From Asterias amurensis (taxonomy: Eukaryota > Echinodermata > Asteroidea > Forcipulatida > Asteriidae), in assembly GCF_032118995.1 (NCBI RefSeq), contig NC_092661.1, positions 13,640,494 through 13,704,493 on the forward strand: a DNA stretch of 64,000 nt, read 5' to 3'. The notes below the pieces were generated by a model. That model searched no databases. It was given only the letters and a program-made list of their open reading frames with translations, and was not told where the DNA came from. The stretch's first letter is position 1; each line of letters starts with the position of its first letter. Made by a program: the position numbers and the translations under genes. Of this stretch, positions 12,497-25,999 are shown piece after piece.

Positions 12497-15400
12497 CTAC
12501 TCAGTGCTAATGGCAACTTTCTCAGTCTTATTATGGATGGATTCAGTGCCATTCTCCTCCACAATATCAGAGTCTTGGGATTCATTTGGTATGGTCAAGA
12601 GCCCCACTTCAGTGTCCCCATTATTAGACAGGATTTGAAGGCTCTTAAGTGGGGAAAGTTCGGGGCCTAGTATAAAACCTGTATTATTGACAGGTTCTGG
12701 AGAGTTAGTTCCTGGCGAGAGGCTTTGATTAGGGGACTCTGGTGATTGATTATTCGGTGAATGTTTTGTCTGGGACAGAGTTTGGTTATTCGGGCCAGAC
12801 GGCTCGTCTACGAAGCCGTCGTTTCCGCCCTCATAATCTTCGTCCTCGCTACTACCCGTGTCATAGTCAACAACTGAGAGGCTGCAGTTAGTGGGCAGCT
12901 TTTTGGCAGTCACCTTTACCTCCGAGAACTGAGCCAGTAGAGCCCCTTTACCCGCACCCTGGCTCTCAGACACAACCTTCCCAATCCCTGGTTGGTTGTC
13001 AACTGTACTTTTGCTAACCTCAAGTGAGCAGGCTATATCATTGTCTTGGTTCTTAGTTGAGATGTCTGGCACCTCTGGGTTTTTAGTTGAGGACTCTTCT
13101 GTCCCCTTATTACCTGGAGAGTCTTTATCCCCAAGATCATTACTACCTGAGGACTCTAAAGATGTTTGATCAGTATTTTGGATATTGTCACCTGGGGTAG
13201 GATCAACCCCTTGATTTTGAGAGGTCTGACCGTGATCAAGAGTTGTGGCATTTGTACCCTCATTTGACCCATCTGTCAAGGACTCACAAGAAGCAACTGG
13301 GCTAGTCAACTCACCGGCAAAATTACTTTGTGTGGTCTCTACCGGGAGCACCTCATTCTCCCTACTTGATGTATCATTCTTACATTTTGGCGAGTCAATT
13401 TCCATCTGCTCCTCTTCCGGCTGCTGCTCCGGTTTCTCCCAGCGATCCTGTAGTTCTTGGTTTTCCTTGTGCAAGGCATCTCGCGGCTCTGCACCCGATT
13501 CCTGGTGCGACATCATCTCCCCCTCTTGTTGCTGTAGCGGCCGGCGGTGTGTTTCCGATTCCTCGTAGCTGAACGTCCTATCCTGCTCTTTGATGATCTT
13601 AGTAGTCCTGTCTGTCTCCTCCTCAGGAGTTCTGCTGGCAATCTCATGCTCTTCCTCGGGGGAGACGTTGGTCTCAGCTGTCCTTTCATCCCGTTGATTG
13701 CCTTCCTCAGCTGTCTCCATCTCATCCGGACTCCACGACCGATGGTCCACGTCGTCTGAACCATCGACAATGCCTTCTTTCTCGCCGGCTCCTTGAGTCC
13801 TATCCCTTTCTGGAGTCCTTTCTACTTCGGGAGTCTTGTTTCCCACAACCTCAATTTGAGGCGGGCTGGACTGGGCAGGACTTAAGAGAGCGGCAACGAT
13901 ACCTTTTTCTGCAAAAGGTGATTCTGGCTGCTTCATCTGCTGTGCTGCTGCTGGCTGTTGCTGCTGCACTACCTGTTCATGCACCTGGTGTACAGTTGGA
14001 CCTTGGTCTGTGTTCACAGGCTCGGCCTGTACGACCTTGAGGGAAGCCAAGTCCTCCTTGGCCTCTTTCAGCTGCTGCTGGAGCGCACAGATAGTGCTTT
14101 GCATACCCTCCACCTCCTCGTCTAGCTGGATCACAAACTCGTTCAGCTCTGTAACAAAGTAAAGAGATTACAGAAGTTTTAAACTTAGAAGTCAATATGG
14201 AAATATAAATGTATTGAACAATACAACTTGATAAGAACGAAGAACAGCCGTTTCTGAAGCATCCTTCAAAATGGCAACTTCCTGTAGCAAAACAAAACAA
14301 AAACAACAACAACAAATGAAAGCAATAGTTTCTAAATGTGAAAAATAGATGAATTCTTATTTAGATCCAAACCGGACCTTCTTCAGAGGCATAGACGAGT
14401 TGTTGTAGATAAAAACAATGCATTGTCTCCAATCACAATAAAAACCAATAAATTCACTCTGCATTGGTGATCAGGGTTCTCGGACAATCACAAGATGATG
14501 AAAATGGGACGTAATGTTTCAAAAATTAATTGAGACATTGTGCTTATTATAGGGTCATTCAGATTAATCCAACTTGTACACATTGGTCATTCTGAATGGC
14601 CACTTTAATGTACTTCAGCACCTTTGGTATTAATTTTTTTTGCTAGAAAATTGCAGTAGCTGAGTCCAGAGTCACGACAGTTGCCACATACTCAGGATAG
14701 TTATTTGCACACACAAATGGAACATAAAACTCACCATCTTGGCTGGCCTTCAGTTCCTCACTGTACTTTTTCTGTAGTGCCAGCTCAGCTTCCAGCTGTG
14801 CGGTACGGCCTGTTGAGACTTGCTTGCCCAGTTCCTGGTTCTCTTGAATCAGGGTGCGGCATTTGGACATCAGACGTTTCCCTGTTTGACTGCAACATGG
14901 ACAGACAGACACAAGACATTCAAACATGGTGTTATTTGAAAGGCAATTTCAATAAAAAGAAGTCATATTGCAAAGTACATGTACATACTTGACAAGTGTT
15001 AGTTTGAAGAACTATATGCAAAACAAATGTGACACTGCAGGGGGACCCATTTAATAAGCAAAGCTTGTAGGCAATGGTCCCTTACGACACATGCATTATT
15101 CGTTGATAACTATAACTTTGATAAGTGAACCATGGCGCCTCCATGCTGTATAACGATCATATCGTGTGTGAACATTAGGATTGTGCGCATTGACGACCGC
15201 AGTCCAATCATTCCAATCATGCATCACTATATCCTGCACAAGAATTTGTACATGCTCATCGGCCCATCCCAGCAGTCTTGAATGAGATCGGTGGGGACAG
15301 ACCAACGCTGGCTGAACACAAGAGAATATTCACCAGGACAGGGTTTTCTTCTGAAGACAATCAAAGCATACTGATCGAAACGTTGTGTTGTGAACCGCCA

Positions 15401-17803
15401 GTTTATTACAGAACGGACACTTCTCAAAAGAGAGTATCTCAAACCTCTCCTAGTTATACTTCCACCGTGCAAAGTTTCAAATCCAACTCAAAAGTGTTCA
15501 CTGTCAAACTCCAGACCCGACTAACCTGTCCGGAGTGAACTTCCAGGCGGCCATGTCGTCCGTGGCTTGCTGGAGCTTCTTGCTCTTCTCCTCCAGCTGA
15601 TTCCGCATTCGCTGGAATAAGAGATTGAGGGCGGGGTCCAGGAGAGCTGAGCGGAGCTGGGAAGCTCCGGGGGTGTTCCCTTTGGTGAGCTCGCCGAGTT
15701 GGTTCTAGACATCGGAGAGAAAAAAATAACTGTCTTAGACAACATAGGTTATAGGGTTGGTACACCATTTTTAAAGATTTGTGTAAATTACCCCCCCTCC
15801 CCCCTCCACACTGTATCTTGTCTGTTAAAAACCTCAGCTGAAATTCCAAGATTATTCAAATATATTGACACCTCAAATTTGAAATATTACGGTGTTCTCT
15901 TTATAACTTTGAAGAGAATCATTGGTAAACAAACAAACCAACAAAAAGACACCAGTGATCAACACAAGCAAAACAAGTGATCACAAGAATTGAACTTACA
16001 GCGACTTCTTGGAGGTCTTGCTCTTTCCTAGTGAGCTGCATCAGGAGGACCTTCTCCTTCCTGTTGGCTTCAGCTTGTTGTTGCTTCAGACGCTCTTCAA
16101 GTTCATTCTGGGGGCCTTCAATGACAAACACAAGCATTTAACTCTACCATCGGCAGATCAGTATTCTCTATCATCTATCCCTTAGAAACGCCGTCACACT
16201 CACACAGCGCCCTCAACGAGGTCAAAAGAAAGAGCCATCTTTGGCCGAGAGATGTGCATGGCATGAATGTTTCCATTGTTTGACCCGACGGCCTGATGCA
16301 AGGGGTCTATTGGCACTGCAGAATGCCAGCCTGCATACATAATAATGTGATGACCACACTTAAAGGAACACGTTGCCTTGGATCGGTCGAGTTGGTCGTT
16401 GAAAAGCATTTGTAACCGTTTTTATAAAATGCATATGGGTAGAAAGATGTTGAAAAAGTAGAATACAATGATCCACACAAACATGCCTCGAAATTGCACG
16501 GTTTTCCTTTTACCTCGTCGACTAACACGGCCGGCCATTTATGGGAGTCACAATCGTTTGCACAGTAAAAGGAAAACCACGCACTTTCGAGGCAAACTTG
16601 TGTGGATCATTGTATTCTACTTTTAAAATATCTTTCCAACCATATGCATTTTATAAAAAAGGGTCACAAACGTTTTTTATAGACCAACTCGTCCGATCCA
16701 AGGCAACGTGTTCCTTTAAGTAGTACATAATTACTGTGAAGTCAACCCATCACTCAATCCTACATGTATCACTCAATCAACAACATTAGTTGATGATTCT
16801 GAATGCTTTCTTGATGTACCACAAATTCCTAGTGGTGTCAATGGACTTCAGAATCCCAAACATCGGGTATCAAATGAATTACGCGATAGCCTTTTTGGGC
16901 AGCAGTACCATAAAACTTTACAAAACACTTAAACATTGGACAACACAGTTTTATTTAGTTATGAAACAATTCGAGATGCATTGATGCGCCCTCTCTGTTG
17001 ATACAGCACCATTTCGTTTAACCCCCATCACAAAAAGGTTTTAGTGATGAGAACTACATGTATTTAAATGCGCGTCTTACCACTTGTGCAATTTCCATCC
17101 AGTTTGCTCAACAAGGACGCAATGTAGGATTCTTGTTTCTTGTTCTCAGCGATCAATTGCTCCCTCGACGCCTCCAGCAATCCGTCCCCACCAAGACGCA
17201 TCTGCAATGATTTAATTTTGATACAAACAAAAAAAAGGTCAGATTCAAGGATGATGACTTACTGGCAGGCTAATCGTCCTCTTCACTAAATCATTTTTTT
17301 TTGCCCAAATTCCATAGAGCTGCATTTGAGCCTAAAAAGCAGCCCAGCACATCAAACTAAACATAATGCTTTACCAGCATCAAGCTTCCAGACAAAATAT
17401 CATTTCACATCGTTTGATTTTTGTCAGTGAGCAGTGTGTATGGAAACTTCGAGTTAAAAATTCAAGTTGATGCATTAAATAAAATACAAAATGAATGACG
17501 AGAAAGACACCTTTAACTACTCCAATCCGGAATTGAATACAACAATTATCGTGACCGATGCAACTTACAAAAAAATATATTGGACATGAATAGTTGTACA
17601 GAGTTTTTCAGCTTTCCATTACCCCCTAAAAGCAATACAAAAAATTACATTGCTTTGCTGAGAAGTTTAAACAATTCTTTTAAAAGAGGAATAAATTTCA
17701 TTTGAAATAGATATTGAGGTATTTTAATTCACAACAAATTTTAACCCCAAAACATGGACAAATTTATTCTTACCCGTTTGGCTGGAGGATCTTCTTCAGA
17801 CAT
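12497..17803 (-). CDS. WTAP: WTAP, m6A methyltransferase complex adaptor (pre-mRNA-splicing regulator)
   Basis: Six coding exons, read from the right: 17774-17803, 17081-17201, 16000-16115, 15526-15704, 14735-14889 and 12497-14148. All junctions are GT-AG and in phase, giving about 750 residues. Seen: a basic N-terminus (MSEEDPPAKR), then a coiled-coil core with stretches nearly identical to vertebrate WTAP, such as AWKFTPDSQTGK, LIQENQELG, AQLEAELALQKKYSEELK and IQLDEEVEGMQST. Known: WTAP and Drosophila Fl(2)d hold METTL3/METTL14 in the nuclear m6A writer complex and affect splicing. The core ends near residue 260. The single last exon then encodes roughly 490 residues of acidic, Ser/Thr/Glu/Asn-rich low-complexity tail, making the protein much longer than the ~400-residue human form. 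The start is the only ATG fitting the family N-terminus. Family assignment is secure; exon ends are read by eye. Confidence 0.95.
15115..15455 (-). repeat. Dispersed-repeat-like insert in a WTAP intron, class unknown
   Basis: The sequence contrasts with its intron surroundings and contains TTCTTCTGAAGACAAT next to GATCGAAACGTTG, a pairing common at ends of animal retroelements. Open frames on the minus strand show no recognisable domain. Confidence 0.25.
16360..16719. mobile_element. TTAA-bounded fold-back MITE, family B, copy 2 (WTAP intron)
   Basis: Same ends (TTAAAGGAACACGTTGCC and its complement) and same arm sequence as the copy at 509. It lies between WTAP coding exons 2 and 3. Confidence 0.8.
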
Positions 17804-17813
17804 TATTCTTCAC
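17804..17813 (-). other. WTAP: WTAP 5' UTR end of first coding exon, with splice acceptor
   Basis: On the minus strand the ATG is preceded by 10 bases and an acceptor-like AG at 17815-17814. The first coding exon is therefore probably spliced to an upstream untranslated exon. A candidate donor (AAG|GTACGA) for that exon lies near 19720. Confidence 0.4.
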
Positions 17814-18933
17814 CTATATTAAAAGAGAAGGGAAAACATGTACTACAAGAACTAAACTTAGTAAAGCGAGTGGTGAATATACCCCCTTTTCACTCATGGT
17901 TTGGTCCAGGGTTCAGTTCCTACCCATGGAAAATTTGAACTAGTCCAGGTCAGTGATTTGTGAACATTGCTGTTCCTACATGTAACATTCATGCACATTC
18001 TTTCCAACTAGGGTTATTGTTGTCTATGTTGGTCCAGTCAATTTGAACATTACTTTAGAATTCTCTTTTGTTACAACCCAAAGCTTGTTCATTCAGACAT
18101 TCAGCCCAGTTGTACTATTCTAGCTTGACAATAGTTTAGACGTTTGCAATGAAATTCCAGTAGTTCTTTGTTTCACAGGCCTGTCCAAGGATTGGTGGGC
18201 TGACTTTGTGAGTTGGTTATGTTGGGTGTGGCAAAGGCACCTATGATGTGGGTTTTGTGTGGAGGGCTGGCCACTTGTGGTTTGGTGAGCGTGCCGTGAA
18301 TGGATGGTATTTGTGCTCCACATGGCCAGAAGCAAACAAGAGTACAATGTAAGTCCACTTTCAATCATTTGAGGTATTTTGTTGTACTACCACAACTGTT
18401 TCTGTACTCAACTCACAAACTCAGATTTTCAAAAATCATTTCTCTTTCGATTTCCACTTGTAAATGTAGTATTTTTGTCCAGATTGTTCAAGGACCATTG
18501 ATTATTCTAAGTTAAATCGTTTCATTGTGATATAATCTTTTTAACAAGACGAATATCGATAAGGTCGATTGACAAAAGCCCATGATATGTGACACGCACC
18601 TCGTACAACTGAAGACTGATCACTGACTGATGTTTAAAAGAGAGCCAGCGTACTGTAGCCAGGCCTCGTGTCTAGGTCACTTTAGACCCCTGTCTTTTCC
18701 AGTTTTAAATTTTGACACCCTGTTGTGTCTGTCCTTTTCCCTTGTAAATGTAAATTGTGTAGTGAATAATTTAGACACTCAGTCTTTAAATTTCCAGCAA
18801 ATTTGTACTCCTGCATTTCAACCAAATCCTGGCTATGATATGAAACCTTGATTTAATCCAATAACTTTTTAAACACGTACACACAAAAAAACACTAGCTG
18901 ATGTCACATCTTTCTTGATTATTATTTAAAATA

Positions 18934-19061
18934 TTTGGAAAAGTTTCCGTATGGCGCCACCACTTTTTCACTTGAAATAAAATAATATAGTATCTAATTC
19001 TAATTTACCTGATTGATATATCCCTTTTTGTAAAAAAATCTTTTTTGGAAAGTTATCCAAA
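18934..19061. mobile_element. Hairpin MITE, family D, copy 1
   Basis: Left tip GTTTCCGTATGGCGCCACCA followed by CTTTTTCA; right tip GGAAAGTTATCCAA, with part of the right arm lost. Confidence 0.65.
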
Positions 19062-19536
19062 TATTTTTAAGACTAGAGCTGATGTAGTGTAAGTGTAGAC
19101 AGGGAGGTACAGAGTAACACTCAGAAGGAACTGTGCGCTTCATCATGTTCATTTTTTTTGATTTAACATAATTATTAAATAGGTTAACAGCTTTTATTTA
19201 GCCTTTACAAAATGGGCCAGCTAAAGTGAGGAGAATAGATTTTAGAAAATTGAAGCACTCGGAGTGAGTGAGAGTATTTTTCAGAATCCATTTCAATTCA
19301 TTGTTTCATCTGAATTTCAAATGAAATAACCGTGGCATTCGTCATGTTCATTCAAAATTTGAATCAAATCAATTGAACACAACAAGTGATACACTAGTCA
19401 CTACAGTCTACACTACTCACTATTTAACTGATCATGTATACAATCAATAGATAGCTGATCAACGACACACGCTCAACTATGCGATAACGACTTTGTCAAC
19501 ACGGTCAAGCAAGCAATCCAGCGCGCACAACAGCAC

Positions 19537-19640
19537 TGCGGATATGGCGGAATACCACCATTTTAATTAAAATGGCCGCCAATTGTATTTTACCGTGGAA
19601 TTTTCTGCGCACAAAGTGAATCACGTTAATTTATCGCCGT
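19537..19640 (-). promoter_or_regulatory. Possible WTAP promoter region
   Basis: This stretch holds two copies of a YY1-like core (AAATGG with adjoining GGCGG or GCCGCC) arranged around TTTTAATTAAAA. It lies upstream of the candidate untranslated WTAP exon. Placement is inference from motif type and position only. Confidence 0.25.
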
Positions 19641-21119
19641 AATTTACAGCTGCAATCGCGGAGAGTAGCACCCACTTTCTCACCCCTGTAACGCCCTGTT
19701 TCCCTAAAATGAAAATCTCGTACCTTTTCTTGCACCTCGGTACCTAGAAAATGCGCAAATAAGTGATTATCTAGGGATCTTTTCGTTGTCCATGGCTGCA
19801 GAGTAACATGTGCACTTGTATTATGGGGAATAATTATTTACTCCAATAATTCACACAGTATTAATGATGACGCCCTGAATTTAATTGCCACAAGAGGGCG
19901 GACTACTCGAGGTCGCCAAACGCTGTTTTAACTAGTCTTGTTTCAAGACGTTACATGGAACGGAACGTGAATTTTACTTCCCACACGTTTAACAAGTAGG
20001 CTATAGGCCTACATCATGGAGGTTGGCACTAGTTCTGCAGTGTGATCACATTATATTATTGTTATTGACCCGGATTCCAGAATTTAAGACTTCAATGTTT
20101 TTCTCTAAATCAAGTTTCTCTGTAGTAACTGAACGATGCAGATCATTGCTTCAGTGGTCTATCTACTTGATTAAATTTTGAGAAAAGAAAAAAAATAATG
20201 TTGCAAACTACAAAATGCAACAAAACCGCTGTATATAAGACAACAACTTTAATCATTTGTCTTGTTTTTGAGCTATTAACGGCTTCATTAAAGAACAATC
20301 ACAAAACAACCGAGAGACAACAACAACATACACCCCCAAACGATCTATTTAAGATTAGAAGTCGATAAGAAAAACACAAATAAAATCATTAGGATATTTA
20401 CATATAATCACGTGACATAATCACGGTATTTTTGTTCCATGATGTGATGACACACAGCGTTTATTTCACACTCCAACACAACAGCACTTCAATTTAATTC
20501 CCAACAAATCCCAAACAAGTATAATAATAATATAAAAGTATAAAAAATAAGAGGTACAAAGTTGATTTTACTTTTGAAATAAACTCGAGGAAATTATTTG
20601 TAAAACGACACGTTGACATACACTTATTATTATAGGTCCTAAACTTTATATATTACGCATGTTTTGTTTTAACTCATCACCCCTCCCTTATACCTTTTAC
20701 GACTATAAATGCACGTACAGACAACTTTGACCATTAGATGTAGCTGAAAAGCACTTTCACTGTCAATGCGCCCTCGAACAGGCTGGTCCTGGGGAGAGCG
20801 CATTATAAGATCAAAAAACTGTTATTATTTCAACAATCCAAACTAGAAACTCACGGTTAGTAAACATGGGCCCCAAAAAGAAACAAATTAATGGAAATAG
20901 GCATACTTATACCCAGTCATCCCGATGTGTCTGTACTTGAGTTGGATCGCAGAATTCTTCAGTATAATAATTATCTTTACTCTGTTGCCAGCTAGGTTAA
21001 ATTTGATAATAAATGTTACGTAAGACCATTAAAATGAATGCAAGTATACATACAGTAGGCTACATTATGGCAGCGCATAATTTTAGAGGCTGACTCATAC
21101 AACAGGGGATTTCCCTCCT

Positions 21120-21232
21120 TTGTTGAAAGGCGCGGTAGACTAATATCACATGTCGAAAGGACTCGTCACAGAACACTGTCACCTCAGTCAGCGCAAAGAA
21201 CGGTCCTCATCATACATATTTTTTCGTGGAAG
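21120..21232 (+). other. Candidate 5' untranslated exon of a plus-strand gene
   Basis: A moderately GC-rich stretch ends in a strong donor, GGAAG|GTAAGCA, at 21233. The next plausible acceptor is at 22881. The start is not visible; the left end given here is arbitrary. Confidence 0.25.
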
Positions 21233-22892
21233 GTAAGCATTTTTCTTTCTTTGTCTAAACCCAGGTTAATTTGTTGCTCCATGGTTATAGAACGGCAAAA
21301 AAAGAAGTGTCATTGTGAAAATCATACTCGGCAAAAACTTGTTCAAAAGGGCCCATGTTCCTAAAATGCAACCTTTTCATGAACAACGACATAATATTGG
21401 CCTGTTTTTTTCATTCTGCATTTTGCTCAATCAATTTGAATATCACCATAATTCGTCCAAGTACTTAAATTATGTTGTTTTTATTATAATTCATCTATAC
21501 GTGTAATTCAGTTAATACTGCCAGTCATGTTTTTTCGTTATTGAATTGAATTGCCTGAATCGAATATGAAGCCTTTTCTCTCATCAAATATCTAGCCTTG
21601 CTCAAGGCAGTCGCATTATTCGCTCCGAAAAGACGCCGCTGTAAACCCACCCGTATACCCTGTGCGTGATGCGTGCGATCACACCGCATGACCCAACCGT
21701 ATACCACTGTCACATCGTACGACTACTTTTCTTATTAATCATAATTATGTCACTTGAACACTGAGGCATACTCACATGACCGGTGATTGCGCAATACAAT
21801 ACGTGACGTACGAGTGGAGGGGGAGGCGTGGAAACTATTCAATTGCACCATTGAAAAGTATTCAACACAGTCCATTGTAAGGACAAAGTTTACAATAATT
21901 ATTGGGGTTAAACCGAATCATTCATTTTTAAAGAAACTACTAGAAGGTTGATTAAAATTATTCAAAATAGACATATCCAGTCATGATCATTAGAATTGTT
22001 ACTTTTCTCTGAAAATACGGCCCGACAATAAAACATTTATGTTACAAAAATGACTGAAAGTCTATAAATGCGTGAACGAAAAATAGGTTATAGGCTAATA
22101 TTATGTTTTACCACGAAATTACACGTTTTTCTAATGGGCTCAACTTGGTTATAATTTTGTTATTTAAAACAGTCAACTTGATTATGTGTGTCTCACAGAA
22201 GTTCAATTAATTTCTTACAACTTTTGCTGAAAGATTGTAATAATTTTATAACAAGTTTTTCTCCGAACATAAATTTTGACACAGGTGATGCTGTTTCAAA
22301 GCGAAATAAATCCTAAACTTCAACTCTCAAATCTGCCATTGACAAATCGGATCAGTGATTTCAAGGAAATAATCCGGAATTTCGCGAGCGCTTAAAGTTC
22401 CGTCATAAAAAAAAATTGACGCAATCACCTGTTTGAGACAGTAAGTTCCCTCTGTGACGCTAGTTTCCAATTTTGAAAACAGTTCATAATTCGTGAATTT
22501 TGAGACAAGGATACGAATTTACCATAATTGGTTTGCTTATCCATAATTATAGGCTACTCTTTGTGAATTCATTTCATAAAAGAAAACCGAGTGCGGGTAT
22601 TGTTTTTAATTCGTCTTCATTATAGGTTTAATCAATGTTGAGGGGCGCACATGGGTCAAGGGTGGGGCGGACCATGGGCGACGCAGTCTAGCGTTATTTT
22701 TTGTCATGAAGTAAAGTTATGTTTGAATTTAAGACTGCATACCTTAATTACTTGCTATAAATTGGGTTTAAAATAAGTTGAACAAAACAAATATTATTGC
22801 TGAAGTGAACTGGCTCATGGTACAGCCCATAGTTACAATTCACATAGTTTATACACTTATACTCTTATTCAAAATAATTTAGGAACACGTTT

Positions 22893-22995
22893 ATGTTGGC
22901 AGCACATCACGGCGAGCTGGAAGAAGTAGATTTCATCAATACACAACCATTGGGAATACCATTGCGGAACCAATATCAACTCCAACTATTCAACG
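22893..22995 (+). CDS. Candidate first coding exon of an unidentified plus-strand gene
   Basis: An acceptor (AATTTAG at 22876-22882) is followed by an exon with an early ATG and 34 open codons, beginning MLAAHHGELEEVDF and ending QLQLFN. A strong donor, ACG|GTAAGTG, follows at 22996, leaving one base of the next codon. Together with the donor at 21233 this looks like the start of a gene with a 5' UTR intron. I do not recognise the peptide, and no continuing exon is convincing before the DUF21 gene on the opposite strand. It could be a chance exon-like stretch. Confidence 0.3.
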
Positions 22996-23479
22996 GTAAG
23001 TGACCTTTTTGTTATTATTGTCAGAGACCCTTTCTATAGAGTGCTAAAATTCACGCAATCCATGTTGGTTAGCACCAGCGATTGTCTGTTGTATATAATT
23101 TCCAATCAGAAATTCAACCTTGCAATTGTGACGAAACAAATTAATAAACTTGGCAACCACACTTGGCTTTTTTACAAAATAATTTGCTATTGCCGACTGA
23201 AAACCATAAAAGAATACACGGATGGAAGTGGTTGCTCCAGAAACAAACAAGGTCGCAGGTGGTTAATGAGGACACATAAATAACTTAACAAAGGAGTAAA
23301 CCATATCATGCCTTTTATATTTCATTTTTCTTTTATTCATTAGTATCATTATACATTTCTGTTAATTTTATTAGTACCGTGAACTTGAGACAATAGTAAG
23401 GTTTAATAGTGTTTATTAACAATTTCACAAAAATGATTTATTTTATACATTCCAACAACAAAATAAATAGTGTTTGTTC

Positions 23480-23885
23480 GATTTACCTTTCTCAAGATTA
23501 TACAAACCGGGAGATTAAATGTCATTGTGTTTCAGACCATTACACGACAAATTTTCTCAAAATCATGGCACATCAAGTTTTACAAAAACACAGTTCATTG
23601 AACAAAATTATATCGTTTGTTGAATTATTCTTTCTCTATCGAAGATTATACAAGACTACACGTCATTGTATTTTAGTACATTCATGAGGGGCCTACACGA
23701 AGAAAAAAAAAATTCTCAATCATGGCATAACACAATTCTACCAAAATAATAGTTCACTGAACAAAATTATATTGTTTGTTCAATTATTCCTTCTCTATTC
23801 AAGATTATACAAACCGGGTGACTCAACAAATTTTCTCAGAATCATGACATAATAAAGTTGTACAAATAGTTCACTGACCAATCAC
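23480..23885 (+). repeat. Tandem repeat, ~150-bp unit, about 2.7 copies
   Basis: AAGATTATACAA recurs at about 23494, 23642 and 23801. Each time it is followed by CAAATTTTCTCA or ATTCTCAATCATGGC and GTTCACTGAACAAAATTATA-type blocks. Confidence 0.7.
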
Positions 23886-24019
23886 CGACTAATCATGCTT
23901 TGCTTAATTTTCACGCGTGCAACACGCGGTACTTGCGGTATTTGCGGATGCACAGTTGTTTGTTGAAAAACAAAGATGGCCGACTTACAGTGGTGACGTC
24001 ATATGTGAACTATTTATGG

Positions 24020-24437
24020 TCAAAGGCACTGGACACGTTTTGTAATTGTCATTACCAGTATATTCTCAATATTGGTGTATTCCCACCATTTGCATAACAA
24101 ACAAATCTGCGACAAATCTGGCTCAATTGGTCATCAAAGTTGCAAGAAAGCAATGAAAAAAGAAAAAAAAAAAAAACGACCATTGATGCATATAATTGTG
24201 TGTTTTCATCAGCAGATGCCGGAGAATAGCCTCAGGTCTGAAGTTCTTCTCAGATCCAAATAATTATTCTAGTGAAAAAATACCTTTCTCAAACTATTAT
24301 ATATAGGCCTAAACCTTTACTTCAGAGGGAGCCGTTTCGTACAATGTTTTATATTTTCAACACTCTCCATTTGTTACCAGGAGGAAGTTGTTAATATGCT
24401 AAATAAATATTTTGAGTAATTACCAAACGTGTATAAA
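24020..24437. mobile_element. Degenerate family A MITE, copy 5
   Basis: CAAAGGCACTGGACACG at the left and ACCAAACGTGTATAAAA at the right, with family A blocks between; TTAA not preserved. The ACCAAACGTGTA tip resembles the variant at 10343. Confidence 0.6.
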
Positions 24438-25342
24438 ACCAATATCCGGTGGTTGTACTTTCCTGCAGTCAGAACAAAACCAATTGTTGATAAAAAGAGG
24501 ATACATGTCAAATATAATTAGATATGCTTTGTAATATTAGTGGTTACGTAGCAATGAGTATAAAGTATACAAAACATTGCTGGATTTTTTTCCTTCTATT
24601 TCAATTGAGGACTAAGTACGAGCCGGCATGTGATAATTTGTTTTACCATAACAAATCAACACACACAATAATATAAGTTAAAGGACTCTTGCATTGATTG
24701 TGAAAACAGGACAATCTAACGTTAAGTATATTTGATTGGGTACAGGGCCAAAACAATGTTACCCATCGTTTGCGGTTTTTAGTTTATTTGTCTTTTAAAA
24801 TAAAATATTAATTAGATTTCAAGAGAACTAAATTGTGAAATTCACGTGAAAATGGCACAACAAAAGTAGTATAAAACGTGTTATTAATTACCCTAGAAGG
24901 GATTAAAAAAAGGATAATTACTTAGCGATCTCATGCAATATTTTATCACTTGAAAACATACCATCCCGCAAGACTTACCCAGCACCAGTCTTGTACTTGA
25001 TCTTGAAGACACTATAGGCTTACATCTTTCTACATAACCACATCACTTCGAATTGAAATGTTCCGCAAAGTGCTTTCTAACGAAAGCTGCTGTATAGGCT
25101 TCTAACCAAAAGTTTGTATTGCCATGTTGCCATTTTTAAGAGTGATTGCAAAACGTTCACCTTCCCTAACAATGTTACTGAACGGTCATGATTTGTTTCT
25201 ATTGGTAAGAACTTTCGAATTAGCAAAATTTCACAACAAATGGGGTATTTTTATACAAAAATATATTCATATTAATATTTATCGCCAAAATATAAAACAC
25301 TAAGAAACTTGTAATGGACAGTTGATGTGAATGAGTGAATTT

Positions 25343-25600
25343 GAAGAAAACAACGGGAAAACCCACCAGGGTTGTTTCCGCACGTTTCGCCGTGTCATAA
25401 CATGTTTTTAAAATAAATCCGTAATTCTCGGTATCGAGAATTGATATTGTTTTACTGTTTTCTCAAAAATTAAAGCATTTCATGGAGTAATGTTTCAAGA
25501 GAAGTCTTTCACCACTACCTTCTGTAAACCCTGTAAGTTGTTTGTAAATCTGTGAACTTGTTTTTCTTCTTTCTGTACCGAAAGGGTCCAATGGCTTTAA
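25343..25600. mobile_element. Family C MITE, truncated copy 2
   Basis: It carries the CGTTTCGCCGTGTCAT block and the right end GGGTCCAATGGCTTTAA; the left third is missing. Confidence 0.7.
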
Positions 25601-25999
25601 AAGGAGGCATACCAACTGGTATGCCACCAATTTTACACGTATCTACTCTAAAGTGTACCATGTTGTAAAGTTCATTGCTCCTTTTGTGACAACCTCACAT
25701 ACCTCAAAAGTAGAACACCCTTTTTTATGTTTAAAACTAAACATATGAACACTACAAATTCATTACAATTGGTCTATCATTTTGTATTTCTCTAGTAGAT
25801 ATGCTCAAGATTTCATTAATTTGTATTACGCCTGTTGAGATTTACATTACAATATCTTCAAACTGTTAACTCAAGGCATTTTGGGTGATTTACTCCAGAA
25901 GTTAATTACCATACTTGGTAAAAAAGAGAAAAGAGAAAGAGGTGTAGTTTTTCACTTATAAATTTTCAAGTTGATGAAAGGCCAGTATATCATGTCTTT

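Noticed and set aside
15227-15472. Possible coding exon on minus strand within the WTAP intron
   Set aside because: WTAP exons on both sides join in phase without it, and the text looks like a dispersed repeat.
24978-25020. Minus-strand mini-exon ending in a strong donor (CTGG|GTAAGTC)
   Set aside because: No convincing acceptor or partner exon; a single good donor is expected by chance in this much DNA.
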